In this document: in pieces, positions 33,113 to 45,150 of the stretch
How positions within the stretch are numbered: the stretch's first letter is position 1
How the letters are laid out: the number at the start of each line of letters is the position of its first letter
Assembly: GCA_050084985.1 (NCBI GenBank)
Contig: JBITNC010000002.1
Location: 13,578,001-13,642,000 of the forward strand
DNA from: Nageia nagi
Lineage: Eukaryota > Pinophyta
Direction: 5' to 3'
DNA: 64,000 bases
Translations under genes and position numbers: made by a program
The notes under the pieces: generated by a model
Databases searched by the model: none
What the model was told of the DNA's origin: nothing
Seen by the model: the letters and a program-made list of their open reading frames with translations, nothing else

Positions 33113-35110
33113 TATCTAGTATAATTTATTGTAATACTAGATCATTGAATTGTATTTTCTTGGTTAAGTATTGAGTGGTAATGTAGTCTTTTAGATTTTT
33201 TTATTATTTTATTATTGAAAGGTTTGGAATTCACTATAATTTATTTCTAATTAATTCTATGTGAGTAACAACTACTACCTATCTCATAATGGCTAATTCT
33301 AGTGTAGATAACTTGATGTGTAATTGGACTTCACCTATCGAGATTTACTCTTGATTTTTAGTTTGTATTAGTGTTGGTATTTAATTATTTTTGTAATGTA
33401 TCAAGTAGTAATTTTAGGTAATCTATATATGAATTTTCATTCATTACTTGATAATTAGTAAACCAGATAAAGGATTTTGAATGTGGGTAGTTGTAGTGTC
33501 CATGAATGATTTTTTCATAGTTGAAACATTGAAGAAAATCATGGTATTTTCCATGAATTTTATTGTTATATACTCCTAATCCTATACTTCATACATTTCC
33601 TTGACCTCAATGTTGATATTAACCATTGTTGTTGCAGTTCCTATTATTTGATGTTTGATCTTTCACAACTCAAAGTCTATAATGGTTATCTTATTCATTT
33701 GAATAATTAGGCTTTGGTGGTTGGTAGGGTTATGTAGTGAATGTAAAATTCTTTTTATGAGGTTAGATTCAATATTTTAAAGAAATTATTTTCCTCTGTA
33801 GTGTTCTATATAATGATTTTAAGAGCCACAAGTGCAACAATCAGGTTCAAGTATATTATAAAGTCCTTGATTTTTATTTATGGGATGGGGTAGTTTTGGG
33901 TGTTATGTGTTCATATGATCTGAAACATTAGGTAATATTATTTTGTAGGTAATCTTAATAATAAACATTTAGTGGAAGCACATACTTGGAAAAAAATCTC
34001 TTTCTAAATTACTTTGGTTTCTATAGTTGGTGAAGTAGTAATATTAGTGATTTATATTATTAAGTCTTTAATCTAATCTGAGAGGTATGAATTTAAATAT
34101 TTGGATCTCCATGGTTGGGACTCAATCTCTACTATGGCTTTTAGGGATTCTACATAGGTAGGATATACCTTTTCCATGGCCCTTCCAATGTGGTATTTAT
34201 ATCCTAATATAAACCACTTGGGGCTTTATTTTTTCATCATTATTTTTTGTAATATCTCTTATATTTCTTTGAATTGTTTGAGATACTCATGTTTGAATTT
34301 TAGCTATTAATTTGATCTTTTTTATTGATAAGGATTCATTGTTTGCTAAAGTGGTTACAGTTGGTTATGTTCCTAAATAAATATATGAGGGGGTTAATGT
34401 AGTCATTAGGATATAGAAAGTTCAAGGTATCATTGAATTCTCCAAATAAGTAATTAATATCATTTTTAGTATCACTTGTTATGGAGATCATTCTCTGGTG
34501 ATATTCCTCATCCATAGATAAATAGTTTTCATCCCTTTTAACAATTTTTCTAATCATTTTTTTTTTATTTGGTAAGTTTTTCATTATATGATTGTTCCTA
34601 ATTTTGGTCATTAATATTTGGATGTTATAACATGGGCCTTACCTGACTAGGTTTATGGGAATCATAGTTTCTTTCATTTTCCTTATTCATTATGCTTCTT
34701 TTTGCTATGTATAGACTAGGGTTATTGATTTTTTATTTCATTATTTCTATCTTGTACTAAATTCTCATTTTGATTCCTATTGGAGTGTGCATCATCTATT
34801 TTGTTTAATTCCTTGCATTATAAAATGGGTTAAAACTATCATCTTCTAACTCACTTGTTTCCTCATTCAATTAAACTTATTTCCTTACCTCATCCTCATA
34901 TTTCATAATTGATTCCAATGATGGTAGTTGATCATTTTATATCTCCTCATTAGTCTCTTCTCCCAACATCACTATGGTATTTGAAGAGCCATGATTTTCT
35001 TCTAGTTTATCATATACTTCACTATCATCTGACCTATCATATACTCCTACTCCTATCATGCTCTTACCTAATAAGGGATCTAACTCTTTATTAGCCTCCA
35101 TTTATAGTTT
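33113..35110 (-). pseudogene. EX gag-like polyprotein, interrupted by E3
   Basis: From about 35,100 the minus strand reads MEANKELDPLLGKSMIGVGV, SEVYDKLEENHGSSNTIVML, later PNKKKMIRKIVKRDENYL and FGEFNDTLNFLYPNDYINPL (34,611-34,336 open), then WFILGYKYHIGRAMEKVYP. The lower part (33,500-33,700) shows possible decayed zinc-knuckle and linker sequence. Family not certain, but position and strand place it before the protease at 27.2-27.5 kb. An acidic N-terminal half and a basic middle are seen. Stops and frame changes are many. Confidence 0.55.
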
Positions 35111-35990
35111 CAATTTATCTTATTTTTTTTTGTTCTTTCATCCCATAGGAGAACTTTCTTCTTTCTCTCAACTTCTCATTCCTTTTATTTCACATTCATT
35201 TTTTTCTCTTTCCCCCCTTTACTAGTGTTCTAATACTTTTCATTTTTGGAATTTTCTCCTCTTCTTTCCTTTTAAATCCATTATTTTGAATTGACACATC
35301 ATTTTCCCCTTTTAATGATAGTAACAACCCTTCATTTCCTAATTAATAATTTTTAACTAATCCGTCCTCCCTACCCCCTAGTGCTTCCCCTCCTTTATAG
35401 GTAGGAGGGAGAATCATGGATGGATCCTTGCTCAATAAGATATCTTTTATATATTTGTTATAGGTTCTTGAGAAAACATTTTCAGTAGACCTTTAGCAAA
35501 TCTTTCGTATCTAGCCTCCGATAACATGTTTTCTTGAATAGTGAAATTTTTGGTATAATTTTCTATCATATGATGAACCCAAGTATCATCTTTTATACAT
35601 TGCCTTTATTGAAAGTTCTATACCTTCATTAGAATTTCTCTTATCCACTTAACTTAAGGAATAGTAAATTAATATACAAATTCAAATTATCTTATAAAAC
35701 ACTAGTAGAATAATTTTATGAATTTACATAAGAATATCTCATATCTACCATCACAAAAAATTATATCTACAACCATATATTTTGTGAATCTTATCCTTTT
35801 GATTACCAAATTTTCAAACTCTTATTGTTATATAAAAAACTGGATTTGTACCAATTGTTGATATGGTTTAAATGGTATTTGAGTGTAGTTCAATTTTATC
35901 AATATATGTATCCCTCACTTCCCTATCTATAAGTATCTTGATAATGGAAATGTTGACCAACTGATTTGATGATATGGAATTTCAATAGTG
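35111..35990 (-). pseudogene. EX N-terminal ORF remnant
   Basis: The minus strand reads VHHMIENYTKNFTIQENMLSE then YERFAKGLLKMFSQEP (35,585-35,470), followed by a Lys/Glu-rich run near 35,290-35,120. It is coding-like but not recognised; probably the 5' part of the EX polyprotein. The plus strand is C/T-rich in 35,110-35,290. Confidence 0.4.
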
Positions 35991-36417
35991 TGTGTTCATT
36001 ACTTATAAAGGAGAATAAAAAAAGTACACAAAATGTAGAAGAAACGGTGCAAAATAGTAGCTATGATTTAGAATTAAAATAATAAATTTCTTTGTATTAA
36101 TATGCTCAAATATAAGTTTAATTATGTATGATTACAATATTTAATTCAGATAAAATAGTGATATATATGTTTATCATCTCCTTATCATTTCTGTTTGTCT
36201 CTTTATATTTTATTCTTATATCTATAAATATATCTTGATTTATGATGGTTAGTGATGATCCCAAAATTTATGGATCAATAGTGGTTTATGTTCCTAATGA
36301 CCCATTTATTATCTTTTATTTTCTCAATAACTTAGATAGAATCATCAATCACTAATCACTAGTTGCTAATATTTAACAAATTTCATTAGTTGGTTATCTC
36401 CTATTAACAACAACTAA
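35991..36417. other. Unclassified AT-rich DNA
   Basis: Nothing supported as a gene or repeat. It ends where the copia fragment begins. Confidence 0.5.
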
Positions 36418-37480
36418 TTATTGTAGTTTGGAAATCCAACTAATCATTGATCCACATACAATAAAAATATACCCTATAATGCTCCTTCCTCCATCATGAT
36501 CTCTTGCTATATATGAGTTCATATATCCTTGTAGTAAAATATTAGAACCTCCAAAATTCAAAGAGTGATTAGTAGTACCTCTCAAATAATTAAGAATCAA
36601 TTTAATTTCTCACCAATGAACTTTTCTAAGATTTTTCATAAATCTACTCAAAACTCCCACTACTTGTGCTATACCTAGTCTTGTGCAAACCATGGCATAC
36701 ATCAAACTCCCAACTATTGAAGAATAAGAAACCTTATCCATGTTCTCTTTTTCCTTTTGTTTCTTGGGATATAAATATTTGGTAAGTTTGAAATGCTTTT
36801 TCCAAAGGTGTAGTAACTTCTTTTGCATCCTTCATGTTGAATTGATTTAGCATCTTTTCAATGTAATCTTCTTGAGATAACTTTAGCATGTGGTTCTCCT
36901 TATATATTGTGATACTCATACCAAGAATTTACTTAGCCTCTTCCAAATCCTTTATGTTTGCCAATTTCTTCATCTAAAACAATTCTTTTATGAAAGAACT
37001 TGTAATCAACATATCATCCACATACAATAGCAAGATAACATAGTTTCCATTGTTATTCTTTTTGAAATAAACATAATGTTAAACTTGGAATATCATAAAC
37101 TTATGACACTTTAAGTACCAATGTCTTGGAGCTTTTTTAAGACCATAAAAAATCTTATTTAATTTATACACATAATCCTCCTTACCCTTAACATTAAAAC
37201 CTTCCAATTGATTTGTGTAAATTTCCTCTAAATCCCTATGAAGGAATTATACCTTAATATCTAATTATTAAAGATACAAATTTTCTATATATAAAATACT
37301 CAAAATAGCTCTAATGGAGGTCATTTTAACAATTGGTGAAAAAATATCTTCAAAGTCTATACTGTTATTTTGAGAAAAACCATTGACTACAAGCCTTTCC
37401 TTGTATCTCTTTTGTACTTCTACCTCTTCTTTCAATATTTATAACCATTTTTTAGTCAAATCCTTTTTACCTTTGAGTAG
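36418..37480 (-). pseudogene. Ty1/copia reverse transcriptase and RNase H fragment
   Basis: On the minus strand the reading starts with LTKKWL and VQKRYKERLVVNGFSQ (37,460-37,370), then FSPIVKMTSIRAIL, LEGFNVKGKEDYVYKLNK, LLYVDDMLITSSF (YVDD catalytic motif near 37,020), MSITIYKENHMLKLSQEDYI (36,919 on), then SSIVGSLMYAMVCTR and, in RNase H, LNYLRGTTNHSLNF and GYIFIVCGSMISWISKLQ (to 36,418). This matches plant copia elements well. Frame changes occur near 36,800 and 36,605. The end of RNase H and the LTR are missing. Confidence 0.9.
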
Positions 37481-37699
37481 CTCAATTGAATCCTAACTTT
37501 GGTTGTGAATCAAAGAATCTATCTCTTCATTCATGGAAAGCTCCAACTTATTTTGGGTATTCATCTACATAGCCTCATCATAATATTCTAGCTCACCATC
37601 ATTAGTATGTAACATATAGTAAAGTGAGAGAGAGAAATATTTCAATACATTACTTAACCTTGAGGATCTTATGGTTGGGGATCTCTTTAAACCTTTGGT

Positions 37700-37994
37700 T
37701 CACTTTACTAACCAATATCATCAACTATTACATACTTGGTATCATCATCCTTTTCCTACAACTTATTCTTATATAAAAAAATTTAATTACATATAACATC
37801 TCTACTCCTAATGAATTTTTTTTATTAATATTATTGCATAATTTATATACCAAACCATCAAATCCATACCCAAGAAAATAGTAATTTTGAGACTTGGCAT
37901 CTACCTTCTTGATACTTTCTTTTTCAAAATGCACATTTGCATCACACCTAAATACCTTGAGGAAAGAATAGCTTAGCTTTTTACCTATCCACAT
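37700..37994 (-). pseudogene. Ty1/copia integrase C-terminal fragment
   Basis: Open from 37,994: MWIGKKLSYSFLKVFRCDAN, then VDAKSQNYYFLGYGFDGLVYKL. This is the W.GKKP..SHL.VFG..A--.K-D-KS----FLGY---GY-L segment of copia integrases. The core with the DDE residues is absent. Confidence 0.88.
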
Positions 37995-38020
37995 CTAATT
38001 TGTAATTCCTCCATCCAAAG

Positions 38021-38690
38021 TGTAGCCACCTAAAAATGATTTCTTATTTATTACTAACTCATATTTTATGTATCTAAGTTATATATTATTTAAGTCATGT
38101 AAATATCTATAATATTAAGACTAATACACTAATCATATCCTAAACATGTGCTAAATAAGACTAATATCTCTTAATCATATTTATATAGAATTATCTTATG
38201 AATATCATTAATATTCCATGTTGTTCAATAATTATATAAAGATTATTATTATTATTTCAAAGTCAGCTATCACTTTCTTCTATATATTTTTAGGTATAAA
38301 AGAAGATGCACAAAACATTAACCACCACCAGATCTCTCTAATAGGTGGTTATCCATACATCATACTATACTAATGGTGTCTATTAATGACACCTATGTAA
38401 GAAGTTGTTATGCTTTGAGCTTATGTTTCTCGATATCTTCATTATTTACTTTCATATTGTAAATGTCACAACATGCATGGAGTGCATATACTGCAACTAT
38501 AATGTCTACTCCATTACTCCTTATGATCCAAAGTGGTAGATCTAAAGTATGTTAAGCATATATCTAGGTCATTTAATATGCATTCGACTTCATCATAGAT
38601 TCAATCTAATCCTTCTTACATAGAGTAACATCTTAAGGATTGCTTCTCTCATATTAGGTGCACACTTGCTTGGTCTTATTTAGGTAGCTA
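38021..38690 (+). repeat. Probable Tat-type LTR start (element E6)
   Basis: TGTAGCCACCTAAAAATG at 38,021-38,038 matches the first 18 bases of the E2 LTR except for one. A TATAAAAG box lies near 38,296. The LTR end was not located, and the inverted-repeat element at 38,691 may interrupt it. An inverted word GGTGTC/GACACC occurs near 38,373. Confidence 0.5.
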
Positions 38691-39670
38691 GGTAAGTGCA
38701 AGAAGATGAGTCCCACTTTTAGCCAAAAAGTAGAAATGTTTTTCTTGATTTTCAGGTTTGGTCACACTTGATCTAAAAATTTGAAGCTTTTGGAATTCAA
38801 ATCTTGAAAAAGGTCACTTAGGTTAAAATGTAGTGCTCAAAGTATAATTTTCAAATATGTAATTTATTCTAATACTAAGATGATAGAATTTAATATTTTA
38901 TAGGTGGGTTTATAAACCATTATTTAAAAAAAATAGTTTCATGACCATACCCCATTATGTTCGATATGAATAATTGGACTTGAATTAAAATATTATTTTA
39001 AATTCTTTTGGGTAAAGATACCTAAGACACTAAAGATTGTGCAGGATACTTTTTTTTGTAATTTTTTCATGAATATTTTTCTTTTAATTTTTTATTGGCC
39101 TTGATTGTCATTTTGAAAAGTGCTTATGTTCGTCAAGAATAATTTGACCTAAACTTATAATTTTTTAATTTTAATTTTTTTACTTATGAACAATTATATG
39201 TAGATTGTGCTCATATGTTATTTTTTTTACAATTCCAAAAAAAGAAAAAGTTATCAAATAAATACGAAACCCATTGTTCAAAAAATATAATTTCAAGACC
39301 ATACCCCATTGTGTCCATCAAGCATAATTGGACCTAAATTAAAATATTTTTTAAATCCTTTTTCACAAAGATACCTATGACATTAAATATTGTTTAGGAT
39401 ATTTTTTTGTAATTTTTTCATGAATGTATATATTTTTATTAATTTTTTATTAGCCTTGATTATCATTTAGAAAATTGTTCATGTCCATAAAGCATAATTT
39501 AACCTAAACTTATCCTTTTTAATTTTTTTTTATTGAACTTGTGAAGAATTCTATGTAGATTGTGCACATATTTTTTCATGATTCCAAAAAAATAAGTTAT
39601 TAAACAAATACAAAAACCTAGCAATTCCTAAGATTTCCTCCAAAGTGGGACTCATCTTCTTGCAGTTACC
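38691..39670. mobile_element. Terminal-inverted-repeat element (980 bp) with internal tandem duplication
   Basis: The ends are inverted copies: left GGTAAGTGCAAGAAGATGAG and on through GTCCCACTTT, right the reverse complement with GGTAACTGC at the tip; 28 of 30 bases agree. Inside, two units of about 350 bp repeat (38,925-39,275 and 39,280-39,600), with GACCATACCCCATT, TAATTGGAC, TTTTTGTAATTTTTTCATGAAT and AATTC-TATGTAGATTGTGC. No coding. A partial copy of the left part is at 50,706-51,200, and a piece like the right part at 57,215-57,260. No clear target duplication, so the superfamily is unknown. Confidence 0.75.
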
Positions 39671-40502
39671 AAACCTTGATAAGTGATTTGTACATTATAT
39701 TATAGATTTTTATTTATTGTATTTATTATTGTAAATAATTATTTAGAGTCTACATTTGGTAAACCTAAGTAATCTTACAAAATTTATAATTTTTATTTTA
39801 GGGCATCACTTTCTCTATGCAATCTTGCATTAGAAATAATTGATTTTATTTTCTTTTTGGTTGAATTAATTTTGCCCAAAATTAGAAAATTATATTGCTT
39901 TGAAATTATTAACAAATTAGGGAATTTTCATTTTTTCAAAAAAACCTAGATTTTTAGCATCACTTTGTTCAATTTGGTGAGACCTAGCATTAGAAAAATT
40001 TCCCAAATCATAGATAAATATATTTAAGAATTTTTTTTTAATTTTTCAAAGGTCTAGAATTCAATATTTTAATCAATATTGAGAAACCTTTTATAGAAAA
40101 TGTCACATTAAAAGCCCTAAATTTTGAAAACTATTTACAACTATTTAGTGATTTGTTTCATGATAAAAACTTGCCAAAATCATAGGTCATCATATTAGAT
40201 AACTTTTTGATAGCAATTTTGGCTTATTGCATGCATTTTCATATAGATCTCTAGAGGTTTTCAATCTTTAAATAAAACTTTTTTACATAGAAATCTAGAT
40301 TTCAATAATTGTTTTCTTGACTTTAGAGAGTTCTAGCATCATAATACTCATCCCAAATCATACATATAAATGCTAGCTAGTTATTTTTAGTTTTGCATAG
40401 TCTAAAATTGCATAAATATTTGTATTTATCCAATTTTCTTATAAATTACATGTCTTACATTTTAGTATAGCTTCAAGAGATTATTTTTATGGATTATGGA
40501 CT
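39671..40502. other. AT-rich stretch, possibly E6 leader
   Basis: No gene seen. The words CTAG and ATTTTTCAAA recur around a loosely repeated pattern (GCATCACTTT...GACCTAGCATTAGAAA at 39,800-39,990). If 38,021 is an LTR start, this would be leader. Confidence 0.4.
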
Positions 40503-41030
40503 ATGTTATATGATACATTTGGATTTTATAAAAAACAAGACATGCTTAAAGTACATCAAGAAAATAAAATGCTTGAAGAAAATCAAGAAAGTGATAATGA
40601 TATTGATAATGATGATGATTATACTATTGATATAGATTATGAGCCATATATAGATGATGTTATGGATAGATATGAAATGTATGATATTGCATTTGAAAAT
40701 TTATCATTTAGTATTCAATTAAGTAAAATCAAAGAGTACATGTTAGTCAATCCTTATTTTTTGTTAGATATTAATACATATCCACATTTAGCTAAAACAT
40801 ATAATGAATATTTGAGAATTGAATCTTCCATAATGGAATTAGAATCATTATTAGAAAATCCTTATGCAAGAAATCATTGTATACAAATAATTCAATAAAA
40901 ATTTCCATTAGTGGTGAAGAAGATTATTATTCTAGTTCTATGAGAAAAAATAGTTCAAAAGGTATTGATCAAGATCAAAGTATATTAGGAAAATCTCAAA
41001 ATCAATGGTGCCCACATCATATAAATGGGA
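40503..41030 (+). pseudogene. Acidic ORF, possibly ORF1 of truncated element E6
   Basis: An open frame of 131 codons (40,503-40,898) is very acidic (ESDNDIDNDDDYTIDIDYEPYIDDV), then has a mixed region with YLRIESSIMELESLLENPY. Coding-like sequence continues in another frame (SGEEDYYSSSMRKNSSKG) to about 41,030. It has no match I recognise. In E2, ORF1 starts about 2.25 kb after the LTR start; here the distance is 2.48 kb, or 1.5 kb without the inserted inverted-repeat element. That supports, but does not prove, an E6 ORF1. Confidence 0.4.
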
Positions 41031-43367
41031 AGCTAGGTTGCACATGAGAGAAGGGAGATGGTGGGGACAATGACATTGAGGCGAATGATGGAGGCTTTGA
41101 TGTAAGAGCTAAAATTGGTGGTATAGGTGCATTTAGTTGCTATTAGTGTTAATCCATCTATATTTCCTTTCAAAGTTGGATGGAAGATCCTCGCTGTAGG
41201 TCTCTAAGAACTGAAAGAATGGGTCCATTAGAGTGTGCATGTTTCCTTGATAGTTTCCCTCTCTGATGCTTGGATTTTTGGGTGTTTAATTTATGCTTTG
41301 AGTTGGGGCAAGCTATGGCTTGGGGTTTTTAGAGTAGAAGCTCCATGGATTACTTTATCCCAAAATCAAGGAGGAGTATATTAGTGCAAATTTTGACATT
41401 GATGCTTTAAAGAAGGGGTAATATTTGGTTAGTTTTAGGGGAGCTTAGTTGGAGTGCAAGAGAGTCTTTTCCTAGTGATTCACATAGTTCTTAAAGAAGG
41501 GATTCTCACTTGTGGCATGGGAGGCATATTTGATTTTTTTGAATATAGGGTTTTCACTTGCCTAACAAATCTAATGTCTTATACCTTGCAATTTTATGGG
41601 TAAGGGTCCTTTAGAGCCTCCAATTTTGGTGATTAAGCTTTCATGATGCAACTACTAAGTTTTTTGGGTAGCTGGGGGGATATGACATGAATTCTTTAAT
41701 GAATATGGAGAGATTGCTAGTGTATATGCCTCAAAATGAACCTTTAATAAATCATTTTAATCCCTTAATAATGTATTATTTAAAAAGGGACTAAAAATGT
41801 ATAAAATATGTGTAGGCCATGTATTTGAACCTTATGTAATGTACAAGGGGTCAAAATATCAAATTCATGTAAGCAACGTAAAATTATCAATAGATACTTA
41901 AAATTTTTTTATCTTAGTAAAAATGTCATATTTACACTAATAATTGTCATTTTGCCTAAGTAAATTATGAAGGTAAAAAAATTTTACTTATAAGTAAAAA
42001 AATCTCCATTTTTTTTAAAAAATAAACATATTGCCACATTTTATAAAAGAAAAAGGAGAGCTATAAAGGAGTAATCATGATAATTTTAGACATCTATACA
42101 CTCTAAAGCAAGTATATATGCACTTCATGGTGGGTAAGATCCTATAATATTTTTTTTAAAAGAGTATATGTTTTGAAAAACTTAATGCTTATGGGGGTAT
42201 TAAAAAAAACATGGCTTGCAAGCAACAATAAAAGAAAAACTAAAATGCACCAACAAACAAAAATTAAATGTGAGCATCCCTTTTTGCTCTACACCTAGAA
42301 AGGAGGGAGACAACAACAACAAAAAATTAAGAGAAGGGATGAAGCCACATGACGTGCGAGTTAGGAGGAGGAGGTCAAGTAGAGGGAAACTAGGAAGAGG
42401 TTAAAGTGAAGGGGACTATGATTGTGAGTGGTGGAGTAATGGTAACTAAAGGGAAGTTGCTACAACAAGCAAGGACACTCCATGAGTAGGCAAAAGTAGA
42501 AGTGGTAGATGACTCAAATGAACCACTAAAGTGACAAACAAAAAAAAGGAACAACCATGAGTGGAGAGTGGGAGGAGTAGTGCTATGAGGAAGCCATGTA
42601 GAGGCAAAGGATAGGAGGCATTGATTGAAGGATGATGTAGAGGCAAAGTATGGGAGGCCTACACCTCCCCAAACACCTATTGGTAGTGAGGTGCTAATTT
42701 AATGCACAGTACATTGACCAATCCACTATCACTATTTTGAGAGGAGAGAGGGGTGGGGTTTGGTTGGTAGCTGGTTGACCTTCCCCCTTTGAAAAAAAAT
42801 TATTTTCAAAAATAAAATAATAGACTTTTGAAATCTTATTTTTAAAGATTATTTATATGTTTAATATAGATAGACTAAACTACAAATCCTCCCCATTTTG
42901 TATATAAAATCCTCCTTTTTTGATTGAAATGCAAACATTGTAAATGTAGTACAAAAATTAATAATTATTTTCAATTTTTTTAGTATCAAAATAGTTGTAT
43001 AAAATATTTATAGAATATAACTATTTGAAAAGAGAACTAAGATAGACACACTTATTAAAAAATAGCAATATATAAACTTTTCATTGAAATTAGCATATAA
43101 TTTTTGAACGAAAAAAAATGTCGTATATATTTTTTTTACTCAAAATTTTGATATACATAATAAAACCTTAAAAAAATTAAGGATATGCAAAATTATAGAA
43201 TATATTAGGCAATTCAAAAAATTGCAACTAACAATAAGACATGTTAGTATAAAAATGCATTAAAAATATATTGCTATTTTAAATAGATTTTGTCATAAAA
43301 AAGACTAACATAACACAAAATATGTTAGTAATCCAAGATAAAGAAAAAAATATTTATACCTTTGAAT
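41031..43367. other. Unclassified DNA
   Basis: No gene, LTR or RNA gene supported. 42,290-42,720 is purine-rich on the plus strand with a duplicated GTAGAGGCAAAG word (42,598 and 42,636); open frames there look like composition effects. The rest is AT-rich with poly-A/T runs. Confidence 0.5.
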
Positions 43368-43481
43368 CACTTTTATCTCACAATGGAGTGAAGGATAAAG
43401 AATGAGGACCTCCAAGTTGAAGATGAAGAGCCTCAACACCAAGGATGTGAAGGGGAACCTCCAAGTTGCTTTGATACTAAA
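43368..43481 (-). other. PBS and short internal remnant of the 43.5 kb LTR
   Basis: GCTTTGATACTA (43,468-43,479) is two transitions from the complement of the initiator-Met primer site and lies 2 bp before the LTR at 43,482. About 100 bp of leader-like sequence follows to the left with a repeated CCTCCAAGTTG word, then the element stops being recognisable. Confidence 0.65.
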
Positions 43482-43980
43482 TGAAAGAATTAAAGTATAA
43501 ACTAAATAACTCTAAACTCCCAAGCTCATATTAAATCTTACAAATAACATTTAAATAACTTACAAAGCAATCTCATAAAGATAACTCAAGATGTAAGTGG
43601 TTCATCCAACTAGGAGTACATCCACTAACTAGATCTCACTTCTTAACAAATAAGAACTCTTACAATCCTCCTAAACTTTTCTCCTAAACACTATCCTATA
43701 GCATAACTTTACTCCACAAATTGGTGTATAATCACAAAGAGGGAGCCTTCTATTTATAGGCCAAAATCCCTCTTTAGATCACCCTTTTATCCAATGTACA
43801 AAACCATGACATGCACATCCTTTTACCCAAGGGGCATGCTCATGACATGGAGTGTAGGACAAGTTACATTATCATATTCACTTAAATACTTAAGGTATAA
43901 AATGATACCCTTAAGTATTAGTGAACTTACATAGAATATTATTATAAAACTTTTACAATAATGCATTATACATTCCAACA
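43482..43980 (-). repeat. LTR (499 bp) joining two unrelated parts
   Basis: Plus strand TGAAAGAATT to CATTCCAACA (minus TGTTGGAATG). On the left it has its own PBS, so it is a 5' LTR of a minus-strand element; on the right it abuts the 3' end of E4 pol without a polypurine tract. It is related to the LTR at 12,863-13,368 and unlike the sequence at the E4 5' end (48,606). Confidence 0.75.
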
Positions 43981-45150
43981 AGTTGAACCTTTGTCTCTAA
44001 GGTGGAGTCATGATAATGTTTGAGAATGTCAACATTAACTACATCATGAATACCGAGTTGTGCTAGAAGGTCAAGCCAAAAAGCATTATAAAACACCTAG
44101 TGAATGATGGTATAAGGACCATAATGAATGGGTTTGAGCTTACTAAAATCATTTTCCATGAACCGTATTTTATTAAGATGAAGCTAAACATGATCACCAA
44201 CTTGAAATGAATGGGAAACTCTATTTTTATCCATATGAATTTTCTTCTTCTCCTATGTATTCTCAAGAATACTAAACATAGTGGATTGAAGATACTAAAT
44301 ATGTTGAACAAATGCATCTACTTTATCCTGCTCTTTCCTATGATGAGAAGAAGTAGGAGAAGGTAAGGCCAATGGTAACTCATATGGAGCTAATGGATGA
44401 AATCCCAAACAAACCTCAAAAGGAGAACATTCAATGGAGGAATAAAAAACATGATTGTATGCATGCTCAATGTGTGTGAGATGCAAATCCCATATAGCAA
44501 GAGAATTATGATGATAGATCCTCAAACTTTGAATCAATGTATGATTCATAACTTTGGTTTGGTCATCAGTTTATGGGTGAAAAGTAGTAGAAAAATTTAG
44601 AAAAATACCCAAAATTTTCCAAAGTGATCAAGAAAAATGTCTCACAAAGAGAGGATATTGATCTAAGATGATGCTTGAATGAATTCCAAATGATTTCCAA
44701 ATTGAATCAAAGAAAAGGTGTGCTAAGTCATATAAAGAAGAAATCTTGTAGTAGGGAATAAATTTGGCCATCTTGCTAAAACAGTCCACTACCACAAAGA
44801 TGCAATCATGATGATGCACTATGAGAGGAAGACCACTCACTAGATCCATGGAAATGCTTTCCCAAGGATGACTAGGAATGGTCAAAGGAAAAATAACATC
44901 CAATTTCTAGTTGGCTAGTTTGGAGTAGTTGCAAAGAACATATTGTTTGAGAAATTGAAGAATATCCTAAGTCATGTGGGGCCATTAGAAAAAATGTTGA
45001 AGGTGATGCAAGGTATTTTTATTACCAAAATGTTCACCATATAGGGTAGAATATGCTTCTTTAAGAAGTATTGGTTGATGTTCCTTAGGGACACATAACT
45101 TATCCAAATGATAGAGAAACCCACCCTAAAGATGGAAATCCAAATAGGGC
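43981..45150 (-). pseudogene. E4 integrase
   Basis: Core: SMDLVSGLPLIVHHHDCIFVV and VDCFSKMAKFIPY (44,850-44,770, first Asp), SIILDQYPLFV (second Asp, near 44,650) and the C-terminal half HHNSLAIWDLHLTHIEHAYN, SSIECSPFEVCLGFHP (44,510-44,400). Then FQVGDHV-LHLNKIRF (about 44,200) is the GD-VWL-L segment before the C-terminal barrel. The Glu region lies across a frame change near 44,580. The last readable part, VVNVDILKHYHDST, ends at the LTR junction. Confidence 0.85.

Larger units (their letters stand above)
36418..38010 (-). mobile_element. Ty1/copia element fragment
   Basis: Only the integrase tail, RT and part of RNase H remain. No gag, protease, integrase core or LTR was found on either side, so both ends are truncated; the upstream break is at about 38,010, next to a Tat-type LTR start at 38,021. 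Confidence 0.85.

Noticed and set aside
42216-42646. Arg/Lys-rich plus frame and Leu-rich minus frame at 42.2-42.6 kb
   Set aside because: Both follow from a purine-rich stretch; no homology to a known domain and no splice or start context.
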